The notes below the pieces were generated by a model. The model did no database searches. It saw only the letters and a program-made list of their open reading frames with translations, and had not been told where the DNA came from. Position numbers and translations under genes: made by a program. Shown here piece after piece: positions 41,039 to 51,594 of a stretch of DNA of 64,000 bases. This DNA is from Leptasterias polaris (Eukaryota > Echinodermata > Asteroidea > Forcipulatida > Asteriidae). The DNA is taken from contig JAZGTN010000009.1 of NCBI GenBank assembly GCA_037783415.1, forward strand, positions 12,586,001-12,650,000, written 5' to 3'. Position 1 is the stretch's first letter. Each line of letters begins with the position of its first letter.

Positions 41039-44000
41039 ACAGTCATTTTTTCAGCCTCGAAAACTTTTCCTCTCCGATTTGCCTCAAATTGAAACCACAG
41101 AGACTCTGTTGAATATAAAAGATGGTCGCCAAGTTACATGTGCTTGGGTTAAGGGGTTTGGACCACAGGTGCATTTTAATCTTGATTTTGAGGGACCAGA
41201 AATTCATTTTAATCTGGATCATGAGGCATCGTTATATCGAAAATCAGGCAATATCTTAAAAGGTTGCGAACGTAGACGACTCAAACCAACAATTTTCTGC
41301 TCCTCGCACTCCGTTCTACCTATATACTAAATTTCAGGCGATTTGGAAAGAAAAACATTTCGGCCGATTTTGGAAAAAACGACAAGGGGGTAGTCCAGTC
41401 ATTTTTTCAGCCTCGAAAACTTTTCCTCTCCGATTTGCCTCAAATTGAAACCACAGAGACTCTGTTGAATATAAAAGATGGTCGCCAAGTTACATGTGCT
41501 TGGGATAAGGGGTTTGGACCACAGGTGCATTTTAATCTTGATTTTGAGGGACCAGAAATTCATTTTAATCTGGATTATGAGGCATCGTTATATCGAAAAT
41601 CAGGCAATATCTTTAAAAGTTGCCAACGTAGACAACTCAAACCAAGAATTGTCTGCTCCTCGCACTCCGTTTCACCTATAAACCAAATTTCAGGTCATTT
41701 GGAAACAACATTTATTTCGGCCGATTTTGGGAAAAACTACAAGGGGGTAGTCCAGTCATTTTTTCAGCCTCGAAAACTTTTCCTCTCCGATTTGCCTCAA
41801 ATTGAAACCACAGAGACTCTGTTGAATATAAAAGATGGTCGCCAAGTTACATGTGCTTGGGATAAGGGGTTTGGACCACAGGTGCATTTTAATCTTGATT
41901 TTGAGGGACCAGAAATTCATTTTAATCTGGATTATGAGGCATCGTTATATCGAAAATCAGGCAATATCTTTAAAAGTTGCCAACGTAGACAACTCAAACC
42001 AACAATTTTCTGCTCCTCGCACTCCGTTCTACCTATATACTAAATTTCAGGCGATTTGGTAAGAAAAACATTTCGGCCGATTTTGGAAAAAACGACAAGG
42101 GGGTAGTCCAGTCATTTTTTCAGCCTCGAAAACTTTTCCTCTCCGATTTGCCTCAAATTGAAACCACAGAGACTCTGTTGAATATAAAAGATGGTCGCCA
42201 AGTTACATGTGCTTGGGATAAGGGGTTTGGACCACAGGTGCATTTTAATCTTGATTTTGAGGGACCAGAAATTCATTTTAATCTGGATTATGAGGCATCG
42301 TTATATCGAAAATCAGGCAATATCTTAAAAGGTTGCGAACGTAGACGACTCAAACCAACAATTTTCTGCTCCTCGCACTCCGTTTCACCTATAAACCAAA
42401 TTTCATGTCATTTGGAAACAACATTTATTTCGGCCGATTTTGGGAAAAACGACAAGGGGGTAGTCCAGTCATTTTTTCAGCCTCGAAAACTTTTCCTCTC
42501 CGATTTGCCTCAAATTGAAACCACAGAGACTCTGTTGAATATAAAAGATGGTCGCCAAGTTACATGTGCTTGGGTTAAGGGGTTTGGACCACAGGTGCAT
42601 TTTAATCTTGATTTTGAGGGACCAGAAATTCATTTTAATCTGGATCATGAGGCATCGTTATATCGAAAATCAGGCAATATCTTAAAAGGTTGCGAACGTA
42701 GACGACTCAAACCAACAATTTTCTGCTCCTCGCACTCCGTTCTACCTATATACTAAATTTCAGGCGATTTGGAAAGAAAAACATTTCGGCCGATTTTGGA
42801 AAAAACGACAAGGGGGTAGTCCAGTCATTTTTTCAGCCTCGAAAACTTTTCCTCTCCGATTTGCCTCAAATTGAAACCACAGAGACTCTGTTGAATATAA
42901 AAGATGGTCGCCAAGTTACATGTGCTTGGGATAAGGGGTTTGGACCACAGGTGCATTTTAATCTTGATTTTGAGGGACCAGAAATTCATTTTAATCTGGA
43001 TTATGAGGCATCGTTATATCGAAAATCAGGCAATATCTTAAAAGGTTGCGAACGTAGACGACTCAAACCAACAATTTTCTGCTCCTCGCACTCCGTTCTA
43101 CCTATATACTAAATTTCAGGCGATTTGGAAAGAAAAACATTTCGGCCGATTTTGGAAAAAACGACAAGGGGGTAGTCCAGTCATTTTTTCAGCCTCGAAA
43201 ACTTTTCCTCTCCGATTTGCCTCAAATTGAAACCACAGAGACTCTGTTGAATATAAAAGATGGTCGCCAAGTTACATGTGCTTGGGATAAGGGGTTTGGA
43301 CCACAGGTGCATTTTAATCTTGATTTTGAGGGACCAGAAATTCATTTTAATCTGGATTATGAGGCATCGTTATATCGAAAATCAGGCAATATCTTTAAAA
43401 GTTGCCAACGTAGACAACTCAAACCAAGAATTGTCTGCTCCTCGCACTCCGTTTCACCTATAAACCAAATTTCAGGTCATTTGGAAACAACATTTATTTC
43501 GGCCGATTTTGGGAAAAACTACAAGGGGGTAGTCCAGTCATTTTTTCAGCCTCGAAAACTTTTCCTCTCCGATTTGCCTCAAATTGAAACCACAGAGACT
43601 CTGTTGAATATAAAAGATGGTCGCCAAGTTACATGTGCTTGGGATAAGGGGTTTGGACCACAGGTGCATTTTAATCTTGATTTTGAGGGACCAGAAATTC
43701 ATTTTAATCTGGATTATGAGGCATCGTTATATCGAAAATCAGGCAATATCTTTAAAAGTTGCCAACGTAGACAACTCAAACCAACAATTTTCTGCTCCTC
43801 GCACTCCGTTCTACCTATACACTAAATTTCAGGCGATTTGGTAAGAAAAACATTTCGGCCGATTTTGGAAAAAACGACAAGGGGGTAGGTAGTCCAGTCA
43901 TTTTTTCAGCCTCGAAAACTTTTCCTCTCCGATTTGCCTCAAATTGAAACCACAGAGACTCTGTTGAATATAAAAGATGGTCGCCAAGTTACATGTGCTT

Positions 44001-46018
44001 GGGATAAGGGGTTTGGACCACAGGTGCATTTTAATCTTGATTTTGAGGGACCAGAAATTCATTTTAATCTGGATTATGAGGCATCGTTATATCGAAAATC
44101 AGGCAATATCTTTAAAAGTTGCCAACGTAGACAACTCAAACCAACAATTTTCTGCTCCTCGCACTCCGTTCTACCTATATACTAAATTTCAGGCGATTTG
44201 GTAAGAAAAACATTTCGGCCGATTTTGGAAAAAACGACAAGGGGGTAGTCCAGTCATTTTTTCAGCCTCGAAAACTTTTCCTCTCCGATTTGCCTCAAAT
44301 TGAAACCACAGAGACTCTGTTGAATATAAAAGATGGTCGCCAAGTTACATGTGCTTGGGATAAGGGGTTTGGACCACAGGTGCATTTTAATCTTGATTTT
44401 GAGGGACCAGAAATTCATTTTAATCTGGATTATGAGGCATCGTTATATCGAAAATCAGGCAATATCTTAAAAGGTTGCGAACGTAGACGACTCAAACCAA
44501 CAATTTTCTGCTCCTCGCACTCCGTTTCACCTATAAACCAAATTTCATGTCATTTGGAAACAACATTTATTTCGGCCGATTTTGGGAAAAACGACAAGGG
44601 GGTAGTCCAGTCATTTTTTCAGCCTTGAAAACTTTTCCTCTCCGATTTGCCTCAAATTGAAACCACAGAGACTCTGTTGAATATAAAAGATGGTCGCCAA
44701 GTTACATGTGCTTGGGATAAGGGGTTTGGACCACAGGTGCATTTTAATCTTGATTTTGAGGGACCAGAAATTCATTTTAATCTGGATCATGAGGCATCGT
44801 TATATCGAAAATCAGGCAATATCTTAAAAGGTTGCGAACGTAGACGACTCAAACCAACAATTTTCTGCTCCTCGCACTCCGTTCTACCTATATACTAAAT
44901 TTCAGGCGATTTGGAAAGAAAAACATTTCGGCCGATTTTGGAAAAAACGACAAGGGGGTAGTCCAGTCATTTTTTCAGCCTCGAAAACTTTTCCTCTCCG
45001 ATTTGCCTCAAATTGAAACCACAGAGACTCTGTTGAATATAAAAGATGGTCGCCAAGTTACATGTGCTTGGGATAAGGGGTTTGGACCACAGGTGCATTT
45101 TAATCTTGATTTTGAGGGACCAGAAATTCATTTTAATCTGGATTATGAGGCATCGTTATATCGAAAATCAGGCAATATCTTAAAAGGTTGCGAACGTAGA
45201 CGACTCAAACCAACAATTTTCTGCTCCTCGCACTCCGTTCTACCTATATACTAAATTTCAGGCGATTTGGAAAGAAAAACATTTCGGCCGATTTTGGAAA
45301 AAACGACAAGTAGTCCAGTCATTTTTTCAGCCTCGAAAACTTTTCCTCTCCGATTTGCCTCAAATTGAAACCACAGAGACTCTGTTGAATATAAAAGATG
45401 GTCGCCAAGTTACATGTGCTTGGGATAAGGGGTTTGGACCACAGGTGCATTTTACTCTTGATTTTGAGGGACCAGAAATTCATTTTAATCTGGATTATGA
45501 GGCATCGTTATATCGAAAATCAGGCAATATCTTAAAAGGTTGCGAACGTAGACGACTCAAACCAACAATTTTCTGCTCCTCGCACTCCGTTCTACCTATA
45601 TACTAATTTTCAGGCGATTTGGAAAGAAAAACATTTCGGCCGATTTTGGAAAAAACGACAAGGGGGTAGTCCAGTCATTTTTTCAGCCTCGAAAACTTTT
45701 CCTCTCCGATTTGCCTCAAATTGAAACCACAGAGACTCTGTTGAATATAAAAGATGGTCGCCAAGTTACATGTGCTTGGGATAAGGGGTTTGGACCACAG
45801 GTGCATTTTAATCTTGATTTTGAGGGACCAGAAATTCATTTTAATCTGGATTATGAGGCATCGTTATATCGAAAATCAGGCAATATCTTAAAAGGTTGCG
45901 AACGTAGACGACTCAAACCAACAATTTTCTGCTCCTCGCACTCCGTTCTACCTATATACTAAATTTCAGGCGATTTGGAAAGAAAAAAATTTCGGCCGAT
46001 TTTGGAAAAAACGACAAG

Positions 46019-46328
46019 TCATTTTTTCAGCCTCGAAAACTTTTTCTCTCCGATTTGCCTCAAATTGAAACCACAGAGACTCTGTTGAATATAAAAGATG
46101 GTCGCCAAGTTACAGGTGCTTGGGATAAGGGGTTGGGACCACAGATGCTTTTTAATCTTGATTTTTAGGCATCGATCGAAAATCAGGCAATATCTTAAAA
46201 AGTAGCTAACGTAGACGACTCAAACCAGGAATTTTCTGCTTCTCGAACTCCGTTTCACCTATATACCAAATGTCAGGCGATTTGGAAACAAACCATTTTC
46301 GGCCGATTTTGGAAAAAACGACAAGGGG
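46019..46328 (+). repeat. diverged terminal satellite unit
   Basis: The last unit is far more diverged than interior ones. It carries TTACAGGTGCTTGG, GGTTGGGACCACAG, a deletion giving GATTTTTAGGCATCG, AAAGTAGCTAACG, CCAGGAATTTTCTGC and TATATACCAAATGTCAGG. It ends at ACAAGGGG, the motif where interior units also vary in length. Decay at array edges is expected where unequal exchange no longer homogenises copies. Confidence 0.9.
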
Positions 46329-47450
46329 TATTACTGCTCAGAACATGCACTCATTACAAGCCTCAAACATGACCAATACTGCTGTATTACTGCTCTTTGT
46401 TCACTTTAACCGAACATGTACACATTACTTGCCTCAAACATGACCAACACTGGTGTATTACTGCTCTAGTTCACTTAAACTGAACAAGTACTCATTACTA
46501 GCCCCAAACATGACCAACACTGGTGATCACTCAAACTGACCATGTACTCATTACTTAGACTCAAACATGACCAACACTAGTGCTGTATTATTGCTCTTTT
46601 TCACTCTAATAGAACATGTAGTCATTACTAACCTCAAACTAGACCAACACTGCTGTAATACTGCTCTTACTGAACATGTACTTATTACTAGCCTCAAACA
46701 TAACCAAGAGTAGAGTTTTACTGTTCATGTTTACTTAAACTGAACATAAAACTCATTACTAGCCTCAAACATGACCAACATTGCTGTATTACTGCTCATG
46801 TTCACTTAAACTGAACATAAAACTCATTACTAGCCTCAAACATGACCAACACTGCTGTAATACTGCTCTTGTTTAATTAAACAGAACATGTACTCATTAC
46901 TGGTCTCGAACATGGCAAGCACTGCTTTTTTAGTGCTCTTGTTTACTTAACCTAAGCATGTTCTCATGACCAACAGCTTCAAACATGACCAATACTGGTG
47001 TATTACTGCTCTTGTTCACTTATACTGAACATGGACTCATTACAAGCCTCCCAAACCCGACCAATACTACTGTATTACTGCTCATGTTCACTTAAACTCA
47101 ACATGGACCCATTACAAGCCCCAAACCCCACCAATACTGGTGTATTACTGCTCTTGTTCACTTATACTGAACATGGACTGATTGCAAGCCCCAGGTGACA
47201 AAAACTGATGTATTACTGCTCTTGTTCACTTAAACTGAACATGGACTCATTACTAGCCTCAAACATGACCAATACTGCTGTATTAACTGATCTTGTTCAC
47301 TCAAACTGAACATGATGTACTCATTACAAGCGTCAAACATGACCAATACTGCTCTATTACTGCTCTTGTTCACTTAAGCTGAACATGTACTCATTGCTCG
47401 CGTCAAACATGACCAACACTGCTGTATTACTGCTCTTCTTCACTTGTTAC
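46329..47450. repeat. 70-bp minisatellite, about 16 degenerate copies
   Basis: The consensus order is TATTACTGCTCTTGTTCACT, TAAACTGAACATGTACTCAT, TACTAGCCTCAAACATGACC, AACACTGC. The centre GTTCACTTAAACTGAAC is a near-palindrome with GTTCA/TGAAC arms. Copies differ much more than satellite units do. The array begins at the base after the satellite's last ACAAGGGG. Confidence 0.85.
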
Positions 47451-47692
47451 ATGACCAGAGTCAATTTCTGAGTACATGTTCAGTTAAAGAGAACATGACC
47501 AAAATGCATCAGTTTTTGTCACCTTTGAGTCAATTACTGATTTACTAGTGTTAGACAGTTTTACATCGTTTTGTTTTATTTTTCATATAATTACTGAGGT
47601 AAATGACCACTAAAACATCAGTTTGTCTCATATTTGACTTAATTACTGATTTTATGCACTGTGTCATGTTCTGTGTGTTCTTATGTGTGGGA
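47451..47692. repeat. two diverged about 50-bp direct repeats
   Basis: The order ATGACCA, CATCAGTTT, GTC, TTTGA, AATTACTGATTT occurs at about 47502-47553 and again at about 47603-47655. The first copy keeps GAACATGACC of the neighbouring 70-bp family, so this may be its decayed edge. No gene seen. Confidence 0.5.
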
Positions 47693-47767
47693 GATCTTGT
47701 TCTCTGATCTTGTTCTCTGATCTTGTTCTCTGATCTTGTTCTCTGATCTTGTTCTCTGATCTTGTTC
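47693..47767. repeat. 13-bp microsatellite GATCTTGTTCTCT, nearly six copies
   Basis: Five perfect 13-bp units and a partial sixth ending GATCTTGTTC. A minus-strand frame through it yields a charged repeat peptide (REQDQRTRSENK), a by-product of the repeat. Confidence 0.9.
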
Positions 47768-48006
47768 ATGAAGGGGCATCACATCTCGAAGCTTTCTTCC
47801 CAAACTTTTCAAGACTAACGAAATACTTACAGCTATTTCAAATGTTTCTTTAAATCGAAAAGCCCAAGTTTTTAGTTAAATTGTGCAACTTTGATTTCGC
47901 CGCATTATTCACTTCCCTTCTATTCACCCCAAATCACTTTGAAAGCTTCGCTTTGATATGCAAATTGTTCACAGTGGCATCATTCATCTGTGCCCCACAA
48001 AGACAT

Positions 48007-48072
48007 GGCCGACGGAGAAGCACTCCGTGTTTTTCTAAAGTTTTCCTCATTTTATAGCGAATTCAGTTGACA
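48007..48072 (+). CDS. possible 21-residue micro-ORF in exon 1 of the putative transcript
   Basis: ATG in a favourable context (AGACATGG) opens MADGEALRVFLKF and ends at TGA after 21 codons, 22 bases before the predicted donor at 48095. It starts like many animal proteins (MADGE) but resembles no family I know. It could be an upstream ORF, a micropeptide, or chance. Confidence 0.15.
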
Positions 48073-49040
48073 AAATCACAGCAAAAAGAGCGAGGTGAGT
48101 TGAATATTTCTTAAAGAATCCATCACAAGTACTCTGGCGGAGAATATGATTTTCTAAAACAGTCAAAATGAAGAAAACTTAAGGCTTCCCCGTTGAGGGT
48201 GGTGGCTATCCTTGTGGAGGAGCCCATGAACCTTGGCTACATGGCGGCGTACTTGAATTATGCGTGTATGTTAAAATTGTACCCAGCCCGTATGGCGCTA
48301 GACGAAGTGAAAAGGCCGAAAACGTTTGTAAGAATCGTTTAATATTTTCGAGACTCGGGAATTGACAACTTGGTAGTAAACGTGAGGGCATGGGGATGAT
48401 TGGGGGTGCACCAAGATCTCCGAAGTTAAAGCTAAACACTGGTCATTCTAAGAGTGGGAGCGGGCAGCAGCAGCATGGGTCAGGAGTCATGTTTTCCCCT
48501 ACATGTATCTGAATTTGGTTGGGACTCTGGAATTTGTAGAGGCATTCCCCCCTATAACATGAGAGAAAGTATTTCACTCAAACATACATTTCTTGTTTCA
48601 TTGACACATTTTTATTGAACCTAGTAAGCTAATGAGATTACCCTTAATATCATTTTTAACCATAAAGAAACAGGCCATTTTGTATCAACAGATTATTACG
48701 TTATCAAGGGAATTCATAAATTTAATCATTCTGTTCATTTGTTCCCTTTATGCAGTGAGGAGAAATGTACATCAATAACAACTGAGAATCCAGTCAGATG
48801 ACTCGGACTACTGCAAAATGGGATCCTTAATTAACACCATGAACACGAGAAGTGCCTTGTATTGAAGGTAAACACCAGTGAAGATATTGGAGGATCAACT
48901 TTATTGTGCTTGGGAGGGGATCCGTGGATTTCAATATTTAATGATTCAATCAAGCCTTGATCCTTGGAAAGTTATTTATTGTATGGGTGGGGGAAGGGTG
49001 AGGGCAAGGTAGATCTATGTGGCACATGAATATCTTAAAG

Positions 49041-49213
49041 ACATGGCCCCATTTTTTAAGCACAAAAAGTAGCTAAGAACATCATAATGATGATTACCTG
49101 AAAAAATTGTATGTCACAACCTTTGACTAATATTCCGCTTACTTTTTGTGATGCAAACAAGTTGATAAGCAAAATTATCTTCTTTAAGCAGCTGAATGAA
49201 ATTGGGTCCTGGT
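49041..49213 (+). repeat. fold-back repeat copy inside predicted intron 2
   Basis: It contains ACATGGCCCCATTTTTTAAG and the closing AGCAGCTGAATGAAATTGGG followed by TCCTGG, matching the family at 3709-3906. The arms are more degraded. It lies wholly within the predicted intron 48868-49451, so it does not disturb the exon model. Confidence 0.55.
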
Positions 49214-50640
49214 TGGTTCAGTTTTTTTTAGTGTGCTTGGGAGGGGAAGTGGAGTTCACCATTCAATGATCTCAGATATCCCATCAAGGAGACAAGGTTT
49301 TAGACTTAATGGTCCAAGGTGTTAATGCGGCATGCCAAACTGACTCATTGATTGGATTTATGTTGGGAACTTACTGAAATATTTTATTTGGATTAAATAC
49401 GGAGATGGAATACTTAGTTAGTTACACTGCTCTCTCATTTACTCCACTCAGGTTTTTACCTTGTGCTGGCACTTCCAAGAGCAACCAAGCAGATTGTTAG
49501 TGTGTCCATCTAAAGTAAGTTTATGACACCTAAAAGGGAAGGTACAAGCATTAATTTCATTGGCATGGGCTGTGTTAGATGCAGTGACGTACCCCTTATT
49601 GTACATGTAGTAATATCACTGGCTTTTGAAAAAGTTGACACTAAATGTTCATCCTCTGGTTGGAATTAGAAGCACCATACAAGCAATGTGATAATCATAA
49701 CGTACATTAGCTTATCGCTTTTTATTGATAACTATTGTTAATTAAAGCAAGTAAAATTTAAACAAACTGAGGTAGTTATTGTGGTCATAAAACAATATAT
49801 TATAAACTTCAACTGCACTTCCCCTTCTGCAAATTAAATACATTATTAGTGGGCTTTGATACTGACACTTGCCATGTAACAAGTAGATGGTTAGCGCCAA
49901 AACTCGACATTTCCAGCTTACATACTCTCATATTTCAAGGCAAGTTTATGATACCTCATTATGTATTTTCAAATGTAACATGTAACATAGCAAGCTGAAA
50001 TTTGAATTCTGTCATGTTTGGTACTAAAATTTGTTAGAACTCATTTGTACATGTATGTAATTAAAGAAAGATGGATTTGGTCCTGGCTGGTACAGCTCTG
50101 CTGTATAATACAATTGAACTTCTGAAAAACATTGATTACTGAGTTTCCATCTTTTTTCGTTACAGGTTGGGAGAAACATTTAGTGGCATGTAGACAACAC
50201 CTGATGCAATAGCCTCCTACTCTGAAATGCTCTGATCCTAATAGAGACAAAGAATCTACTGCAGCCTTTGAATCGCCATCTGATGAAAACAAGCAGATGA
50301 TTATAACTATGGACAAAAGTGATCACCTATTGCTACACCGAGAACCATCGTGATTTAGGTTAACATTTTGCTGAAACTTTGTTATGTTTTTGGAGATGAT
50401 GAAGTTGCTTCCAACAAAACTGAACGACAGGAAACAAACTCTTTGAAAAAGACACTTTCTTACAGATGCAAATAAATACAAGACAACGTTTAAAACTACT
50501 ACAAGAGTAGTCTTCCTGAATATATCTGTGTGAATAAGGGCAAATCAACTAAATCAAAGGGTATACATAGTTGTGAATAAAGTTTTTTAAATAAGGTTTC
50601 CCCTATGGTTGATTTGCTCTACCTTGACGTTGTCCACAAT

Positions 50641-50731
50641 GCAACATGAATTGGGTGTGTATTAATTTGATGAAAGTTTTGATACGCAAACTTTGCTAAA
50701 AGTGCGTAATACACATCCAATTGCGTTGTTG
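50641..50731. repeat. short inverted repeat (hairpin)
   Basis: GAATTGGGTGTGTATTA on the left is inverted as TAATACACATCCAATTGC on the right, around a loop of about 42 bases. It lies just past the poly(A) signal of the putative transcript. It could be a small fold-back element; no TSD was recognised. Confidence 0.55.
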
Positions 50732-50890
50732 GAAAACAGGGTGACCTTATTTTGGTTTCTACATGGAGGGGGTGGGTTCCGCTGAGATAACATGGACACG
50801 CGGTGGGGTAGGTTTCACATTAATAAGACAAAAATACAGATAGGGGGGTACATTTCAAATTTTTTTTTTTTAACTAATCCATAAAAAAAA
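50732..50890. other. non-coding, G- and A-rich runs
   Basis: Contains GGAGGGGGTGGG, a T10 run and an A8 run. Nothing gene-like. Confidence 0.5.
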
Positions 50891-51072
50891 GCAGTTGTGC
50901 AAACACCTGTGCCTGTCGGTGGGCCCCCCTCGGCTACCCAGAACTTGTAGTGACTGAAGGCCCAAGTGCAATGGTTGATATGTTCTCTGTTCAGTGAAGT
51001 TCAATTAGATGTACCATCAGCGTTCGACTTCAATGATGTAATGATGTAATGACTTACAAGACTTGACGAGCT
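50891..51072 (+). repeat. 182-bp segment, inverted partner of 52589-52768
   Basis: Landmarks include TGCCTGTCGGTGGGCCCCCC, ATGTTCTCTGTTCAGTGAAG and CTTACAAGACTTGACGAGCT, each reappearing on the opposite strand at 52589-52768. In the frame that is open in the partner, this copy has two adjacent stops (TAG TGA) but keeps similar residues either side, such as CSLFSEV. That hints at a formerly coding segment. Confidence 0.8.
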
Positions 51073-51594
51073 AGACGCAATTTTTGCCCTTTGTTTTTGT
51101 CGCAGAAGAATTGAGCAGAAGGAAGTTGTTGCTTGCTTAAATGAGTGACGCCCCCAAGAGTGCTTAAGATTTCACCCCTTGTTGTAAGTTACCCGGGTGC
51201 ACTGGTGGTGCCGAGAGATGTCAACTCTTGTTCCAATGGGATCCTAACCCAATAGATGATCGTATGCTGATCGGAGAAACATGTTTAGCATTGGCCATAA
51301 TTTCCCCCTTGCTTTTCATGGGGCAACAATTTGGACATTCAGATGTAGTCGACTGACAAAATGACTACAAGAGAACTTAATTTTGATAGACTTTGATCAA
51401 AACCAAACGCTACAAACATTGAGGAAAATGTTTGATGTAAAAAATTTGATCTGGAAACTGTTTTGGTGACCTTTTGAACTTAGTCGCCAATAAATACCAA
51501 AGATGACATATTGAATTAATAAAAGACCTTATATTCTACAACATAGACTAATAGACTAATGTGATACACCCATTATTGACATGGGTAACTCACT
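51073..51594. other. non-coding, nothing recognised
   Basis: AT-rich sequence between the inverted segment and the minisatellite. No frame, RNA or repeat identified. Confidence 0.5.

Larger units (their letters stand above)
4450..46328 (+). repeat. giant satellite array, 356/357-bp unit, about 117 copies
   Basis: A 41.9-kb head-to-tail array. Each unit carries, in order: TAGTCCAGTCATTTTTTCAG, CCTCGAAAACTTTTCCTCTC, AATATAAAAGATGGTCGCC, a 33-bp internal duplication starting CATTTTAATCT, GGCAATATCTT, TGCTCCTCGCACTCCG and TTTCGGCCGATTTTGG. Three subfamilies can be separated. Type A (356 bp) has TTCTACCTATATACTAAATT, which closes the long frame. Type B has TTTCACCTATAAACCAAATT with TCATGTCATTTGG. 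Type C has TTTAAAAGTTGCCAACG, AGAATTGTC and TCAGGTCATTTGG. B and C are mostly 357 bp and keep the frame open. Many A units also have TAA in place of TCA just before GGCAATATC. Copies differ by only a few substitutions, which implies recent homogenisation. Function is unknown; a centromeric, pericentromeric or subtelomeric satellite is possible but not shown. Confidence 0.97.
47990..50600 (+). ncRNA. putative four-exon spliced transcript, probably non-coding
   Basis: The exon chain is inferred from signals only. Exon 1 ends at 48094 with donor GAG|GTGAGT. Exon 2 is 48756-48867, with acceptor CCCTTTATGCAG and donor AAG|GTAAAC. Exon 3 is 49452-49514, with acceptor ACTCCACTCAG and donor AAA|GTAAGT. 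Exon 4 starts at 50166 after TTTTTTCGTTACAG and carries AATAAA at 50576-50581. Exon 1 has an ATG in good context (GACATGGCC) at 48007, but that frame stops after 21 codons, and the later exons have no long frame. A long non-coding RNA, or a 5' leader with a micro-ORF, fits best. A decayed gene is possible. The 5' end is a guess, and no TATA box was identified. Confidence 0.35.

Noticed and set aside
27894..44204. 67-75-codon ATG frames (MVAKLHVLG...) in type C units
   Set aside because: They overlap the longer open frame in another phase and are truncated in type A units. Their composition is driven by the satellite. Noted only with the TATA-box finding.
4474..45962. Dozens of 83-, 202- and 321-codon frames beginning with MPQIETTE in each satellite unit
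   Set aside because: Every one starts at a TTG, not ATG. They are the same satellite frame repeated, and eukaryotic initiation at TTG without context is not credible. They are not listed as genes.
4450..46328. CRISPR-like or direct-repeat array interpretation
   Set aside because: Units are 356 bp with no short repeat/unique spacer pattern, there are no cas genes, and the surroundings are eukaryotic.
47551..47769. Minus-strand charged repeat peptide
   Set aside because: It is a by-product of the 13-bp microsatellite.
48206..48439. Minus-strand 77-codon frame with Pro-rich start
   Set aside because: It starts at GTG, has no conserved motif, and lies inside the predicted intron 1.
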